DNA of 64,000 nucleotides from Streptomyces griseomycini (lineage in GTDB: Bacteria > Actinomycetota > Actinomycetes > Streptomycetales > Streptomycetaceae), in assembly GCF_014203535.1 (NCBI RefSeq), contig NZ_JACHJI010000011.1, positions 62,001 to 126,000 on the forward strand, read 5' to 3'. A program made the translations under genes and the position numbers. Each line of letters begins with the position of its first letter. Positions within the stretch are counted from its first letter, which is position 1. The notes beneath the pieces are model-generated. The model saw only the letters and a program-made list of their open reading frames with translations. It was not told where the DNA came from and ran no database searches. Of this stretch, positions 8,209 to 17,651 are shown piece after piece.

Positions 8209-9042
8209 ATGATCCTCGTGACCGGTGCGACCGGAAACACCGGAAGCGCTCTGCTGCGGCAGTTGCTCCCGTCCAGCGCGGTACCGGTGCGGGGTCTGAC
8301 CCGTGACGCCGCCCGGGCCTCGTTCCCCGACGGGGTCGAAGCCGTCGAGGGCGACCTCGCCCGGCCCGCCTCGCTGGAGCCGGCGCTGGACGGGGTGCGC
8401 TCCCTGTTCCTCGTGCCGGGCATGGGCGCGGACGCGGACGTGCTCACGGCCGCCCGGCGGGCGGGTGTGGAGCACGTGGTGCTCGTGTCCTCCATCACGG
8501 TGCGGACCCACCCGCACCTGCCCGCCGCCGTCGAGAACCTGGCCGTCGAGCGGCTGCTCCAGGACAGCGGGACGGGCTGGACGATCCTGCGTCCGACGCA
8601 GTTCGCGTCGAACGCCCTGTGGTGGGCGGCGTCGATCCGGGAGCACCGGTCGATCCGGGTGCCCTACGCGGACACCGGGCTTCCCACCGTCCACCCCGCC
8701 GACATCGCGGCGGTGGCCCGGGCGGCGCTGACCGAGCCGGGCCACCGCGGGCGGACGTACGCGCTGACCGGACCGGAACGCATCACGCCCCGGCAGCAGG
8801 CCCGGGCGATCGGGGCGGCCCTGGGGCACGAGGTGTCCGTCGAGGAGATCGGCCGGGAGGAGGCGCACCGGCAGATGGCCCCCTTCCTGGGGGACCGGAC
8901 CGCGCACGCGGTGCTCGACCTGATGGGCGGGGACGTCAACGACGAACTGCTCACGGTGCACGACACGGTCCCGCGTGTCACCGGCTCCCCGGCCAGGCCC
9001 TTCCGACAGTGGGCCGCGGAGAACGTCACCGCGTTCCGCTGA
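8209..9042 (+). CDS. NmrA-like NAD(P)-binding oxidoreductase, SoxR-type regulated
   Basis: A 277-residue atypical short-chain dehydrogenase of the NmrA/NAD(P)H-binding group. The Rossmann motif GATGNTG is at residues 6-12, and LRPTQFASNALWW and HPADIAAVARAAL are typical of the group. The classical catalytic YxxxK is not evident, so a redox-sensing or quinone-reductase-like role is possible. AGGAG lies 7 bases before ATG 8209. The MerR-spaced SoxR-like promoter upstream suggests induction by redox-active compounds; SoxR regulons of Streptomyces include a dehydratase/epimerase-like gene. Confidence 0.85.
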   Translation: MILVTGATGNTGSALLRQLLPSSAVPVRGLTRDAARASFPDGVEAVEGDLARPASLEPALDGVRSLFLVPGMGADADVLTAARRAGVEHVVLVSSITVRTHPHLPAAVENLAVERLLQDSGTGWTILRPTQFASNALWWAASIREHRSIRVPYADTGLPTVHPADIAAVARAALTEPGHRGRTYALTGPERITPRQQARAIGAALGHEVSVEEIGREEAHRQMAPFLGDRTAHAVLDLMGGDVNDELLTVHDTVPRVTGSPARPFRQWAAENVTAFR

Positions 9043-9226
9043 CGGCCCCGGCGGGACCGCTCAGCGGCGGGGTGGACTCAGGACTTCGGACTGCGCCCGT
9101 CCCCGCGGGTCCGGCGTCCACGTTCAACCTTCCGGGCGGAACAGGGAAGTTCGGGCGCGTCCCGGTGACCGCGCTGCTAGCCTGCGCGCAGACGGTCCGG
9201 GAGGGGCAGGGAAGGAGCTGGACGGC

Positions 9227-10051
9227 GTGGTCCGAGCGTTCGCCGTGTACCGGGACGCCATGCGCGAGGCGTGGGGCGACTGGTGGCTGGCCTGGCCCCT
9301 GCTCCAGCAGGTCGCCGTGGGAGACGTCCTGCACGACTCCGGGGGATCCGTCCGCGCGGCCGGGACGCTCGCCGACCGGCGGATCGGGTACGAGGAGACG
9401 GCGCCCGAGGCCCGCGGCGTGTTCGTGCACGACGCCGGCGGCGGGATCGACGTCCGCTTCAAGGCGTCCGGCGCCACGGACCCCCTCTTCTCCGCGCTCG
9501 CGGAGGCGGACGCCGGGGCGCTGGTGCGGTTCGCCAAGCGGCGTTCCGCCCTGGTGGCGTACCGGGGCATGACCGGGAGCGGGGTGACCGACACCCGTGC
9601 CCTCGCCGCCGCGCTCGTCCGCCGCTACTGGCAGGGCCGCTGGGACGCCGGTCTGCTCGCCGTGACCGAGGTGGTCCGGGCCGACGCGGCCGCCGTGCTG
9701 GTGGCCGCCGGGACGGACGCGGCGGCCGAGCTGCGGCTGGCCGCCTCCGTGGGTCCCGGACCGCTGCAACTCCTCGACCTGGCGGGCGCCGCGCAGGTCG
9801 CGGGCGGCCGGCACCTGGGCTTCCAGTGGATCGGCGAGGCGGTCACCCCGCTCTTCCGGGTCGTACGGCTGCGCGGCACCTGGCTCGGCGGGGTGCGCGA
9901 GGAGTTCGGGCCCGTGCAGCCCGGACGCGGCTTCGGCGACGAGCCGGTGCCGCCCGTGCTGCTGGAGCAGGCCGGCGACGACCCGTCGGCCGTGCTCGAG
10001 TCCCCGCCGCAGCCCCTCGCGGAGCCCGAGCCGGCCGGGGACGCGTCCTGA
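9227..10051 (+). CDS. Uncharacterised protein, first gene of the small convergent set of the island
   Basis: A 274-residue soluble protein with no recognised domain. Visible are an N-terminal aromatic helix (REAWGDWWLAWPLLQQVAVGDVL), a basic central region and an Ala-rich C-terminus. GTG 9227 is preceded by AAGGAG at 9 bases. The next gene starts directly at or just after its stop, suggesting coupled expression with the metallopeptidase and radical SAM genes. By context it may be one of the accessory proteins of MoxR/vWA ternary systems; that is inference. Confidence 0.65.
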   Translation: MVRAFAVYRDAMREAWGDWWLAWPLLQQVAVGDVLHDSGGSVRAAGTLADRRIGYEETAPEARGVFVHDAGGGIDVRFKASGATDPLFSALAEADAGALVRFAKRRSALVAYRGMTGSGVTDTRALAAALVRRYWQGRWDAGLLAVTEVVRADAAAVLVAAGTDAAAELRLAASVGPGPLQLLDLAGAAQVAGGRHLGFQWIGEAVTPLFRVVRLRGTWLGGVREEFGPVQPGRGFGDEPVPPVLLEQAGDDPSAVLESPPQPLAEPEPAGDAS

Positions 10052-10101
10052 CCACCCCGGCGCCGCTCGCCGACCGGCGCGCCGCGGCCCGTCGGCGCGC
10101 C

Positions 10102-11370
10102 GTGGACGGGCTGGAGGAGGAGCTGCGCCGGTGGGAGGAGGTCAGCCGCGCGGGCGGACCGCTGGAGAAGCACCGCAGTCAGGTGGACGCGGTGCTCGCG
10201 CTGCTGGGCGTCGGGGTGGCCGACGCCCGGGCGCGGCTCGCGGACGGGCGCGGTGACGACGTTCCCGGGCGGGTCCTGGACCTGTACCACGTCTGGGGCT
10301 TCTACCGGAGCCGGCTGATGCTGCGCCGCGTCCGGAGCTACCGCCGGTACCTGGACGTCGCCGACGAACTCGCCTGGGAGTGCTACCACCGGGTCCCGGA
10401 CCTGCCCGGTTCCCGGCCCAAGGAACCCCCGCTGACCGGCTTCGGCCGGGCCGCCTCGCCGCGCGCCCACCGCCGGGGCAGCGCCTACCACGACCTGCTG
10501 CCGCGCGGCGGCGTCCACACCCGTGAGGGCCGGGAGGCCGCCGCGCGGCTGCCGTTCCCGGTCGTCGACGTGCCCTGGTACTTCGGTTCCCATCTGCCCG
10601 CCCTGCTGACGGTGGCGCACGAGACCGCGCACCACGTCGACGACGACTGCGGCCTCGGCGACGAGATCCGCCGGCGGGTCGCGGCGGCCGGCCTGCCCCC
10701 GGACCGCGCCGTCCACTGGGAGCGCTGGGCGGGCGAGGCGTTCGCCGACGTGTGCGCCGCCGTGCTGTGCGGACCCGCCTACGCGGCCGTGCTCGCGGAG
10801 CTGCTCGACGCCGAACGGGAAGCGGACGAACGGGACTTCGACGGTCCCCACCCGCCGCCCGCGGTCCGGGTCCGGCTGGCCGGTGCCGCCTCCCGCGCGG
10901 CCGGGCACCCGGCCGCGCGGGAGGACCCCGACGCCGACCACGAGACCGGGGCCGTGGCCGCCGCGCTGCTGGAGGGGGGCTGGTCCGGGCTGCACGGGGA
11001 GTCGCTGGCCGGGCTGCTCGCCCCGGCCCGCCCGCCCGGTGCCGCGGACGCGGCCGAGGGGGCGCGGCGGCTGCTGGCCGGGGGCCCGTCCCGGTGCTCC
11101 TCGGCGACCGGGGTGGTGGCCGCGGCCGCCCTGGCCTTCCAGCGCGATCCGGCCGCCTACGACCGGCAGGGGGCCGGGGAACGGGCCGTGGCCGAGGTGC
11201 TGCGCCTGCGTTCCGCCGGTTCCCGCGCCGCGGGCCCGCCGGACGCGGCGGCCGAGGCCGCGCGCCGTCGCGCGCACACGGCGGCGGGCGGCGCCGTGCT
11301 GGCCGCGCTCGACGCCGCGACCGGTCCGGACGACGTGATTCCGCCGTGGGCCGACCGGTTCGGGGACTAA
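10102..11370 (+). CDS. Predicted zinc metallopeptidase (HExxH, gluzincin-like)
   Basis: About 422 residues. The motif AHETAHH places HExxH at His173-His177 (from GTG 10102), and a downstream GEAFADVCAAV segment fits the third ligand Glu of gluzincins (ExxxAD type). N- and C-terminal parts are Arg/Ala-rich helices. The open frame extends upstream, and a CTG at 10048 overlaps the previous stop (CTGA), so coupled initiation there is possible; GTG 10102 is the first standard start. No signal peptide, so an intracellular peptidase. Substrate unknown; the island's small protein or propeller complex are candidates by proximity. Confidence 0.7.
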   Translation: MDGLEEELRRWEEVSRAGGPLEKHRSQVDAVLALLGVGVADARARLADGRGDDVPGRVLDLYHVWGFYRSRLMLRRVRSYRRYLDVADELAWECYHRVPDLPGSRPKEPPLTGFGRAASPRAHRRGSAYHDLLPRGGVHTREGREAAARLPFPVVDVPWYFGSHLPALLTVAHETAHHVDDDCGLGDEIRRRVAAAGLPPDRAVHWERWAGEAFADVCAAVLCGPAYAAVLAELLDAEREADERDFDGPHPPPAVRVRLAGAASRAAGHPAAREDPDADHETGAVAAALLEGGWSGLHGESLAGLLAPARPPGAADAAEGARRLLAGGPSRCSSATGVVAAAALAFQRDPAAYDRQGAGERAVAEVLRLRSAGSRAAGPPDAAAEAARRRAHTAAGGAVLAALDAATGPDDVIPPWADRFGD

Positions 11371-11407
11371 CCTGACGAAGGCACACCGACCGGACGGGGG
11401 ACGGCAC

Positions 11408-12421
11408 ATGGGCATGCGGTGGACGCCGGCGGTCCTCCACCGGCACCGGCACGGACGGGTGCAGTGCGTGCTGTGCCCCTTCCGCTGCTCGCTGAAGGAC
11501 GGCGAGACGGGACTGTGCGGGGTGCGCCGCCGCTCCGGGGACGGTCTGCAGACCGCGACCTTCGCGTCGTCCGTGCGGCACTGGGACAGCGTCGAGCGCA
11601 AACCGCTGTACCACTACCGGCCGGGCGCGCCCTGCCTCACCCTGGCCGCGCCCGGCTGCACCTTCGCCTGCGACTACTGCATCAACCACCGCATGTCCCA
11701 GTACGGCCGCGAGGACTCCGTCCCCTGGGACGCCGAGCCGGTGGACGCCGAGGACGTGGTCCGGGAGGCCGCCGCGCGCTCGGGGTGCGTGGCGATCTCC
11801 TACACCGAGCCCTCGCTGGCGGTCGAGCTCACCGCCGCCCTGGCCGAGTCGGGCCGTCCGCTCGGCGTGGAGGTGGTCTGGAAGAGCAACGGCTTCCTCA
11901 CCCCGGAGGCCGTCGACCTCGCGGCGCGCCACGTCGCCGCCGTCAACGTCGACGTGAAGACCCTCGACGAGCGCGACCACCGCGAGCTCACCGGCGCCCC
12001 GCCGGGGCCCGTGCTCGACGCCCTCACCGGGCTGCGCGAGCGCGGTGTCTGGGTCGAGGTGTCGACCCCGCTGATCCCCGGGCTCACGGCCGGACCGGAC
12101 ACGCTGCGCCCGATCGCCCGGGCGCTGGCCGCGCTGGACGGCGCGATCCCCTGGCACCTGGTCCGGGCCACCCCCGCCCACCGCCGCACCGGGCACGCGC
12201 CCACCCCGGTGGCGGCCCTCGAGGCCGGGGTCCGTACCGGGCACGAGGAGGGGCTGCGGCACGTGTACGTGGAGCGCGCCCTGGGCGCGGACGGGCGGGC
12301 CACCCGGTGCCCCGGCTGCCGGACCACCGTGGTGGACCGGGACGTCTGGGCCCTCGGCCAAAACTCCCTCGAAGACGGCAGGTGCCCGCGGTGCGGCACC
12401 CGAGTGGAAGGACGCTGGTGA
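11408..12421 (+). CDS. Radical SAM enzyme (pyruvate-formate-lyase-activase / AmmeMemoRadiSam-like)
   Basis: A 337-residue radical SAM protein. The cluster-binding motif CxxxCxxC is Cys84-Cys88-Cys91 (GCTFACDYC). An N-terminal Cys set (20, 23, 27, 37) and a C-terminal zinc ribbon (CPGC, then CPRCG) flank the barrel, the layout of the PflA-like/AmmeMemoRadiSam group. Starts at ATG 11408 after GGGGGACGG. The stop is 4 bases before the next ATG, so it is coupled to the 69-residue protein, which may be its substrate or partner. Confidence 0.88.
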   Translation: MGMRWTPAVLHRHRHGRVQCVLCPFRCSLKDGETGLCGVRRRSGDGLQTATFASSVRHWDSVERKPLYHYRPGAPCLTLAAPGCTFACDYCINHRMSQYGREDSVPWDAEPVDAEDVVREAAARSGCVAISYTEPSLAVELTAALAESGRPLGVEVVWKSNGFLTPEAVDLAARHVAAVNVDVKTLDERDHRELTGAPPGPVLDALTGLRERGVWVEVSTPLIPGLTAGPDTLRPIARALAALDGAIPWHLVRATPAHRRTGHAPTPVAALEAGVRTGHEEGLRHVYVERALGADGRATRCPGCRTTVVDRDVWALGQNSLEDGRCPRCGTRVEGRW

Positions 12422-12425
12422 CACG

Positions 12426-12635
12426 ATGGCCGACTACCGCATGGTCGAGCACATCCCCGACCTGATCCAGCCGGAGGAGTACGACCGGCACCCCGAGGGG
12501 CGCCTGGTGCGCATCAGCATCCGGGTCGACGGCGAGGGGGTCCAGGTGCTCGGCGACGCCTTCCGGCCGGAGCTCCTGGAGCGGCTGCTGGAGACGCTGG
12601 GCCCCGACGCGATCGAGCAGATGCTCTGCGGCTGA
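12426..12635 (+). CDS. Small partner protein ending in Cys-Gly
   Basis: A 69-residue acidic protein without recognised homology. It has two predicted strands (RLVRISIRV and GVQVLGDAF) and a C-terminal helix ending in MLCG. Four bases separate it from the radical SAM stop, with AAGGA inside the upstream gene. Its size, coupling and terminal Cys-Gly make it a candidate modification substrate or carrier. It lacks the five-strand ubiquitin fold and could simply be a regulatory subunit. Confidence 0.7.
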   Translation: MADYRMVEHIPDLIQPEEYDRHPEGRLVRISIRVDGEGVQVLGDAFRPELLERLLETLGPDAIEQMLCG

Positions 12636-12656
12636 CCGGCGGCGTCCCCGCCGCCG

Positions 12657-15600
12657 TCAGTCGTCCAGCAGCAGCGCGTTCAGGGCCGCCCGCAGTTCCT
12701 GGGGCGAGGGGTCCGGCGGGAGCACGTGGCGGTGGCGGGCGGGCTCGCGCCACGGGATCCGGGGGTAGTGCACGCGCAGCTCGCGCAGTCCCGGCCGCGG
12801 CGCGGACCTCAGGTACGGGTGCGACAGCAGCACCGTCCGGGGCGGCCCCGCCATGTCGGCGGTGAGCCGTCCGGCCACCACCTCGGCCTCCCGGAGGGCC
12901 GCCGGCACGTCCCCCGCCGTCAGCGGACCGGCGGCCCACACCCGGACCAGGTCCTCCGGGCCCAGCAGGATCTGCGACCGCCACGGCTCGCTCAGCGGCA
13001 CCAGGGCGCACGGGCGCCCCAGCCGCAGCGCGGTGACGGCCATGAGGTGGGCCGCCAGCCGCAGCACGGAACCGACCTTGCCGTGGGTGGCGGGCGTGTC
13101 GTCCAGCACCAGCACCACGCCGTGCGGATCGCGCGGCAGCCGGCCGCTGCTGGTGCGGTACAGCAGCTCGTCGCGTGCGTGCCGGGCCCGCAGCAGTTCG
13201 GTGGGCAGGGCGAGCTGGGTGGGCAGCAGCCGGTCGGCCGGGCCGTGCCGGGCCAGCCCGGAGCGACCGGTGCCGCCCGCGCCGCCCGTGGCGAGCCCGG
13301 TGTCGCCGTCCAGCAGCCGGAGGTCCAGCAGGGCGCGCTGCGCGGGTCCGGGCGGGGTGAGGGACAGCCGCAGCCGGCGCATCCGGGCCGGGAGCGTGGG
13401 ATCGGTGGCCACCGCCTCGGGCCCGAGGACGCGCAGCAGGGCCAGCAGCCGGTCGTCCACCGTGCCCAGCGCCGCGGTCAGCTCGGTGAGCACCGGCGGG
13501 GAGCGCCGGGCGGGCACCGAGGAACCCCTCAGCACCGGGCCCAGCGCCCGGGCGAGGTCGCCGGGGGTGACCTCGGGCGGGGCCAGGTACGCCGGGTCGG
13601 CGGGCAGGTCCGCGACCAGCAGCAGCACCAGTCCCGCCAGGGCCTGCCCCGACCAGCCCAGTTCGCGCAGCCCGTGCAGGCCGCGGTGGTCGGCCAGCGC
13701 CCGCAGCCGCGGCGGGGTGGTGCCCCGCAGCAGTGCCAGTACGTCCGCCAGCAGGTCCAGCGGCACCCCGAACCCGTGGACGGCCGCGAGCGCGCCGAGT
13801 CGCGCCAGTTCCTCCTGGCCGCTCGGCGGCGCCGAGGGCGCGACGGCCCGGGGACCACCGGTGAACAGCTCCCAGAGGACGGCGGCCCCCGAGTTGTAGG
13901 TGGCCGCCAGCTGGTCGCCGACCGGCGACCAGAGCAGCGTCCACAGGTGCCCTCCCACGCCGTCCGGCGGCAGCAGCACCCGGATCCTGCGCGGTTCCTC
14001 CGTGTCCCAGACCTCCGCCGCGAAGTCCTGGTCGGCGGAGACGAAGGCCAGCAGCCGGGAGTCGGCGCACCAGGACAGCGCCGGCGCCCAGTCCCGGCCG
14101 CCGGCCTGGCCGAACACCCGCCGCCGCTGCCAGGTGCCGGTGTCCCAGACCACGACCGGGCCCCCGGCGCTGCCCGGCGTCGCGGCCAGCCGGCTGCCGT
14201 CCGGGGACCAGGCCACCCGGCACACCATGGCCCGTGGGTCGGGCCAGTCCAGCACCCTCACGCGCTGCCACCGGCCGGCGGGGCCGGCGCCCCAGACGAT
14301 CACGCGGCCGCGGGCCCCGGCCGCGAGCAGACGGCCGTCCGGGGACCAGCCGGGCCGGCGCACACCGTGCTCCACGGGCAGCCGCTGCGGCGTCCCGCCG
14401 TCCTGCTCCAGGTCGTGCACGAGCAGTCGGCCGGGGTCCGCACCGGGTTCGGGCGCCGCCCAGCGCAGCGGGCGCACCGGGTCGGCGGCGAGCGCCTGTC
14501 CCGCCGCGCGTTCGCCGAGCACGGCGCCGTCGCGCGGGTCCACCAGCCGGTTGACGCCCTGCCGGCAGTGTGCCGCCAGCACCAGGACCGGGTGGGTGCC
14601 GGTCAGGCAGGCCGCGTCGTACCAGCCGTGCGGAGAGCTCGGCACGGAGGTCCCGCCGAGCGGCTCCGCCGCGTCGGCGGCGTACTCGAGGAGGCGGCCC
14701 GGACCCGACTCGCACCAGTGCCGGGAACCGTCGGGAGACCAGGCGAAGACGGGTGCGACGCAGCCCGTTCCGGCCTCCGGCAGCCGCGTCGCGCGCAGCA
14801 CCCCCGGGGGCCGCTCCCCCGTGCGGGTGTGGACCTTGCCGACGGTGACGCCCATCGCGTTGGCCCAGCGGCGCACGGCGGCGGGGTCCCGGCGCCGGTG
14901 CGCGCGCGGCACCGCGCCGGGCGGCTCCCACACCGCCACCGTGTCCGCGTCGAGCCGGGCGGCGAACAGCCCGCTGGCCGACAGGCTCAGCTCGCCGGGG
15001 CCGGTCACCCGGCCCGGCAGCCGCCCCAGGGGGTCCAGGCGCGGGCCGAGGATGCGCAGTCCCTCCAGCGCGGAACCGGCGATCAGCAGGGAGCCGTCGT
15101 GGCTGAACGTCAGCGCGTTCGTGTGGTGCAGCACGGACTCGCGCAGCAGCTCCCGGCCGGAGCCCGGGTCCAGCAGCCGCAGGCTGTCGTGGTCCTCGAC
15201 GGCGATCGCCCGCCCCTCCGGGGAGCAGGCCACCCGGCGCAGCCCGCGGAAGGGCCCGCCGAGCGTGCCCGTCATGGTGCCGCCGTGCGGCTCCCACAAC
15301 TGCGCGGAGGTCGCCGTGGCCACGCACAGGGTGTCCTGCGGACCGGGGATCCAGCACACCTCCGCCACCGGGTCCACGCCGCGCAACCGGGTCACCGAGC
15401 CGTCGCCGCGGTGCAGCAGCAGCACGTCGCCCGACCTCAGCCCGGCCGCCAGCCGCCGGGCGTCGGGAGACAGGGCCACGGCCGTGACCTCGCCCTCGGC
15501 GTGCAGCCGGTCGGGCAGTTCCAGGGCCTCCCCGGTGTCGGCGTCGACGAGGAGCAGGCGCCCCGCGTCCAGCAGGAACAGCCGGTCGCCCTCGGGGCTC

Positions 15601-15836
15601 CACACCGCCGCGTCGGTGCCCGCGTGCGGCTCCGCCCCGCGCACGGGGCCGGGCGGGGAACCGGGCCGGGGCAGGCGCCACACGACGCGTCCCTCGTCGT
15701 CGTACCGCACCGCCTCGTCGCCGTGCGCCACGACCAGTCCCGTGCCGTCCGGCGACAGGCACAGGCAGCGGGCGTCCCCGGCGGGCACGGTGAGGATCTG
15801 CTGGGCGTTCCAGGCGCCGGCCGGCGGTGTGCTCAC
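12657..15836 (-). CDS. Beta-propeller protein with C-terminal vWA-like domain
   Basis: 1059 residues. From about 15 to 660 it is built of WD40-like repeats (recurring SPDGxxL/WSPDG and VWD/LWE segments), enough for two propellers. A helical linker follows, then a C-terminal vWA-like domain from about 900: VVLVLDDTPATHG at 907-919 is a degenerate MIDAS (DxTxx). In MoxR/vWA/propeller ternary systems such a protein partners a MoxR ATPase, which is encoded here too. It is the last gene of the operon; its ATG overlaps the stop of the preceding gene (15833-15836). Role inferred: sensor or scaffold for the MoxR motor. Confidence 0.85.
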   Translation of the reverse strand: MSTPPAGAWNAQQILTVPAGDARCLCLSPDGTGLVVAHGDEAVRYDDEGRVVWRLPRPGSPPGPVRGAEPHAGTDAAVWSPEGDRLFLLDAGRLLLVDADTGEALELPDRLHAEGEVTAVALSPDARRLAAGLRSGDVLLLHRGDGSVTRLRGVDPVAEVCWIPGPQDTLCVATATSAQLWEPHGGTMTGTLGGPFRGLRRVACSPEGRAIAVEDHDSLRLLDPGSGRELLRESVLHHTNALTFSHDGSLLIAGSALEGLRILGPRLDPLGRLPGRVTGPGELSLSASGLFAARLDADTVAVWEPPGAVPRAHRRRDPAAVRRWANAMGVTVGKVHTRTGERPPGVLRATRLPEAGTGCVAPVFAWSPDGSRHWCESGPGRLLEYAADAAEPLGGTSVPSSPHGWYDAACLTGTHPVLVLAAHCRQGVNRLVDPRDGAVLGERAAGQALAADPVRPLRWAAPEPGADPGRLLVHDLEQDGGTPQRLPVEHGVRRPGWSPDGRLLAAGARGRVIVWGAGPAGRWQRVRVLDWPDPRAMVCRVAWSPDGSRLAATPGSAGGPVVVWDTGTWQRRRVFGQAGGRDWAPALSWCADSRLLAFVSADQDFAAEVWDTEEPRRIRVLLPPDGVGGHLWTLLWSPVGDQLAATYNSGAAVLWELFTGGPRAVAPSAPPSGQEELARLGALAAVHGFGVPLDLLADVLALLRGTTPPRLRALADHRGLHGLRELGWSGQALAGLVLLLVADLPADPAYLAPPEVTPGDLARALGPVLRGSSVPARRSPPVLTELTAALGTVDDRLLALLRVLGPEAVATDPTLPARMRRLRLSLTPPGPAQRALLDLRLLDGDTGLATGGAGGTGRSGLARHGPADRLLPTQLALPTELLRARHARDELLYRTSSGRLPRDPHGVVLVLDDTPATHGKVGSVLRLAAHLMAVTALRLGRPCALVPLSEPWRSQILLGPEDLVRVWAAGPLTAGDVPAALREAEVVAGRLTADMAGPPRTVLLSHPYLRSAPRPGLRELRVHYPRIPWREPARHRHVLPPDPSPQELRAALNALLLDD

Positions 15837-17614
15837 GGCCCCTCACCCAGTTCGGCCGCGGCCCGCTCGTACATCTGGGCGGCGCGCTGGAAGTGGCCCG
15901 CCTGTTCCAGCAGTTCGGCGGCCTTGCGGTACTCGCCGCGCAGGGAGTGCTCCATGGCCTCCCGGTTCAGCCGCCGCCGTTCGGCCTCCGGGGTGGGCGC
16001 CGCGGCCGGTGTGGCGGGCTCCGGTTCGGGCACCAGGGTGGCCAGCCGCTCCAGCAGCTCCCGCGCGGGCCGTGACAGACCGGTCGCGAAGGCGGGCGCC
16101 TCGGGCACCCACAGGTGCCAGGCGGGGCGTACGTCCCGCAGGCGCAGCCGCCAGGCGCCGTCCCGGCAGAGCACCGTGATCACGTCCGTGCCGAGGCCGA
16201 GCACCTCGTCGCGCGCGGTGTCCGGCAGCGGCGGGTGGAGGACGCAGCCGCTCTCCACGTAGAGGGCGCCGGGGCCGGCCTGGTGGACGGGTGTGCCGAA
16301 GGGCAGGGACTGCAGCAGGCCGGGCGGTTCGGTCACCAGGTGGCGGCCCGGTCCGAAGGCCACCACGGCGGTCTCGTGCAGTGGTCTGCTGCGCAGGAAC
16401 CGGCGCAGCGCGTCGAGTTCGCCGTCCGCGACCAGGACGGCGTCCACCCGGTGGGGCGCACGCGCGCTGGTCACCAGGCGGACCGGCAGCGGGGGCCCCA
16501 GGGCGGGCACGGGCACCGGCGTGCGGACGGGTGCGGCGGTGCCCAGCACCGGGCGCGCGTCGAGGAGTTCGCCCGCGGCCGGTTCGCCCAGCGGCCGCCA
16601 CTGCCACGGCGGGCCGGACGCGGCGCGTTCCACGACGAGGTGCCGCCCGGCCGGGACCTCGTCCAGCAGCACCGTCTCGTCCAGGGGGAGGCGCAGCCGC
16701 AGATCGACCAGCAGCCGGCAGTCCGTGTCCGCCGCGCGGCAGGCGACGGTGCCCGGCAGCCGGCCGCACGCCTCCACCAGGCCGGCGGGCACGGCGCCGT
16801 CCGCGGCGCGCAGCCGGAGCAGCAGCCAGCCGGGGTCTCCCCCGCCGTCCGCGCCGAGCCGTTCGACGGGGGTGAAGGTGGTGGCCACGCCCGTGGCCAG
16901 GCAGCGGCGCAGCAGCCAGCGGGCCAGCGCGCCCGGCGCGAGCACGGCGACCTCCCGGAGGCCGGGCGGCGGATCGGCCACCGGGCTGTGCGCGGCCAGC
17001 TCCGCGAGGGACACCGCGTCCCATCCGGCGACGGTGTCGAGGCGGTCGACGGCCTGCGGGGCGTGTTCCCCGGGTCTGGCGTGTTCCCCGGGCCCGGTGT
17101 GCCCCGGCGGCCCGTCGTGTCCCGGCGGTCCGCCGGACCACAGCCGGCCGTCGGCGTCCGCCTCGAGCACCAGACCGCCGTAGCCGGCCGCCAGCGGCAG
17201 CCCCGGTCGGTGCTCCGGGGTGAGCAGCGCCCACACCGAGCGGTCGTGAGGGGGCCTGCGCAGTCCGCGCGGGCCCAGCTCCACGGTCGCCGCGATGTGC
17301 CCCAGGGCGGCGCGGGCGGACGGGAAGCGGACCGCGGCCGACCAGCCGGACGGCACGTCCGGTCCGCCGGGTTCGTCCGGCGGGGGTTCGTCCGGCGGGG
17401 CGTCCGGAGCCACGGGCCGCGCGTCGGGGACCTTCCGGGCCACGGGGAACACCGTGAAACGGGGCCGCGGGTCCGGGGGTGGTGGTTCCGCGGACGGTGG
17501 CTCCGCGGACGGTGGCTCCGCGGACGGTGGCTCCGCGGGCATGGGCGGAAGCGGTGGCCGGGCCGGGAACACGGACGGGAACGTCCGCTTCTTGCGCCGC
17601 CATGGAGTGCTCAT
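15833..17614 (-). CDS. Proline-rich ternary-system accessory protein with TPR-like tail
   Basis: 593 residues, no named family recognised. The N-terminus is basic and followed by a Pro-rich segment from a 15-bp tandem repeat (PPSAE units). The middle (100-500) is a mixed globular part. The C-terminus (about 540-590) is a helical repeat (AMEHSLRGEYRKAAELLEQAGHFQRAAQMYERA) like TPR. The ATG overlaps nothing upstream (37-base gap to the TPR gene), while its stop overlaps the propeller/vWA start, implying coupled synthesis and a likely complex with it. Confidence 0.7.
   Translation of the reverse strand: MSTPWRRKKRTFPSVFPARPPLPPMPAEPPSAEPPSAEPPSAEPPPPDPRPRFTVFPVARKVPDARPVAPDAPPDEPPPDEPGGPDVPSGWSAAVRFPSARAALGHIAATVELGPRGLRRPPHDRSVWALLTPEHRPGLPLAAGYGGLVLEADADGRLWSGGPPGHDGPPGHTGPGEHARPGEHAPQAVDRLDTVAGWDAVSLAELAAHSPVADPPPGLREVAVLAPGALARWLLRRCLATGVATTFTPVERLGADGGGDPGWLLLRLRAADGAVPAGLVEACGRLPGTVACRAADTDCRLLVDLRLRLPLDETVLLDEVPAGRHLVVERAASGPPWQWRPLGEPAAGELLDARPVLGTAAPVRTPVPVPALGPPLPVRLVTSARAPHRVDAVLVADGELDALRRFLRSRPLHETAVVAFGPGRHLVTEPPGLLQSLPFGTPVHQAGPGALYVESGCVLHPPLPDTARDEVLGLGTDVITVLCRDGAWRLRLRDVRPAWHLWVPEAPAFATGLSRPARELLERLATLVPEPEPATPAAAPTPEAERRRLNREAMEHSLRGEYRKAAELLEQAGHFQRAAQMYERAAAELGEGP
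17481..17540. repeat. Four tandem 15-bp units inside a coding region
   Basis: Unit GGTGGCTCCGCGGAC four times, with single changes in the first and last copies. On the minus strand it encodes the PPSAE repeat of the proline-rich protein. Copy number is likely to vary between strains by slippage. Confidence 0.85.
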
Positions 17615-17651
17615 GGATCCCCCGGTGAACGGATCTGGTGGTGCCGGGCGC

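Noticed and set aside
12426..12635. The 69-residue protein as the missing free ubiquitin-like modifier
   Set aside because: It ends in Cys-Gly, but the chain looks like two strands and helices, not a five-strand beta-grasp. Kept only as a possible substrate.
12726..16262. 1178-codon plus-strand open frame
   Set aside because: Antisense to the propeller/vWA gene; composition is Gly/Arg/Pro/Gln-rich without domains, while the minus strand has clear repeats and overlaps its neighbour.
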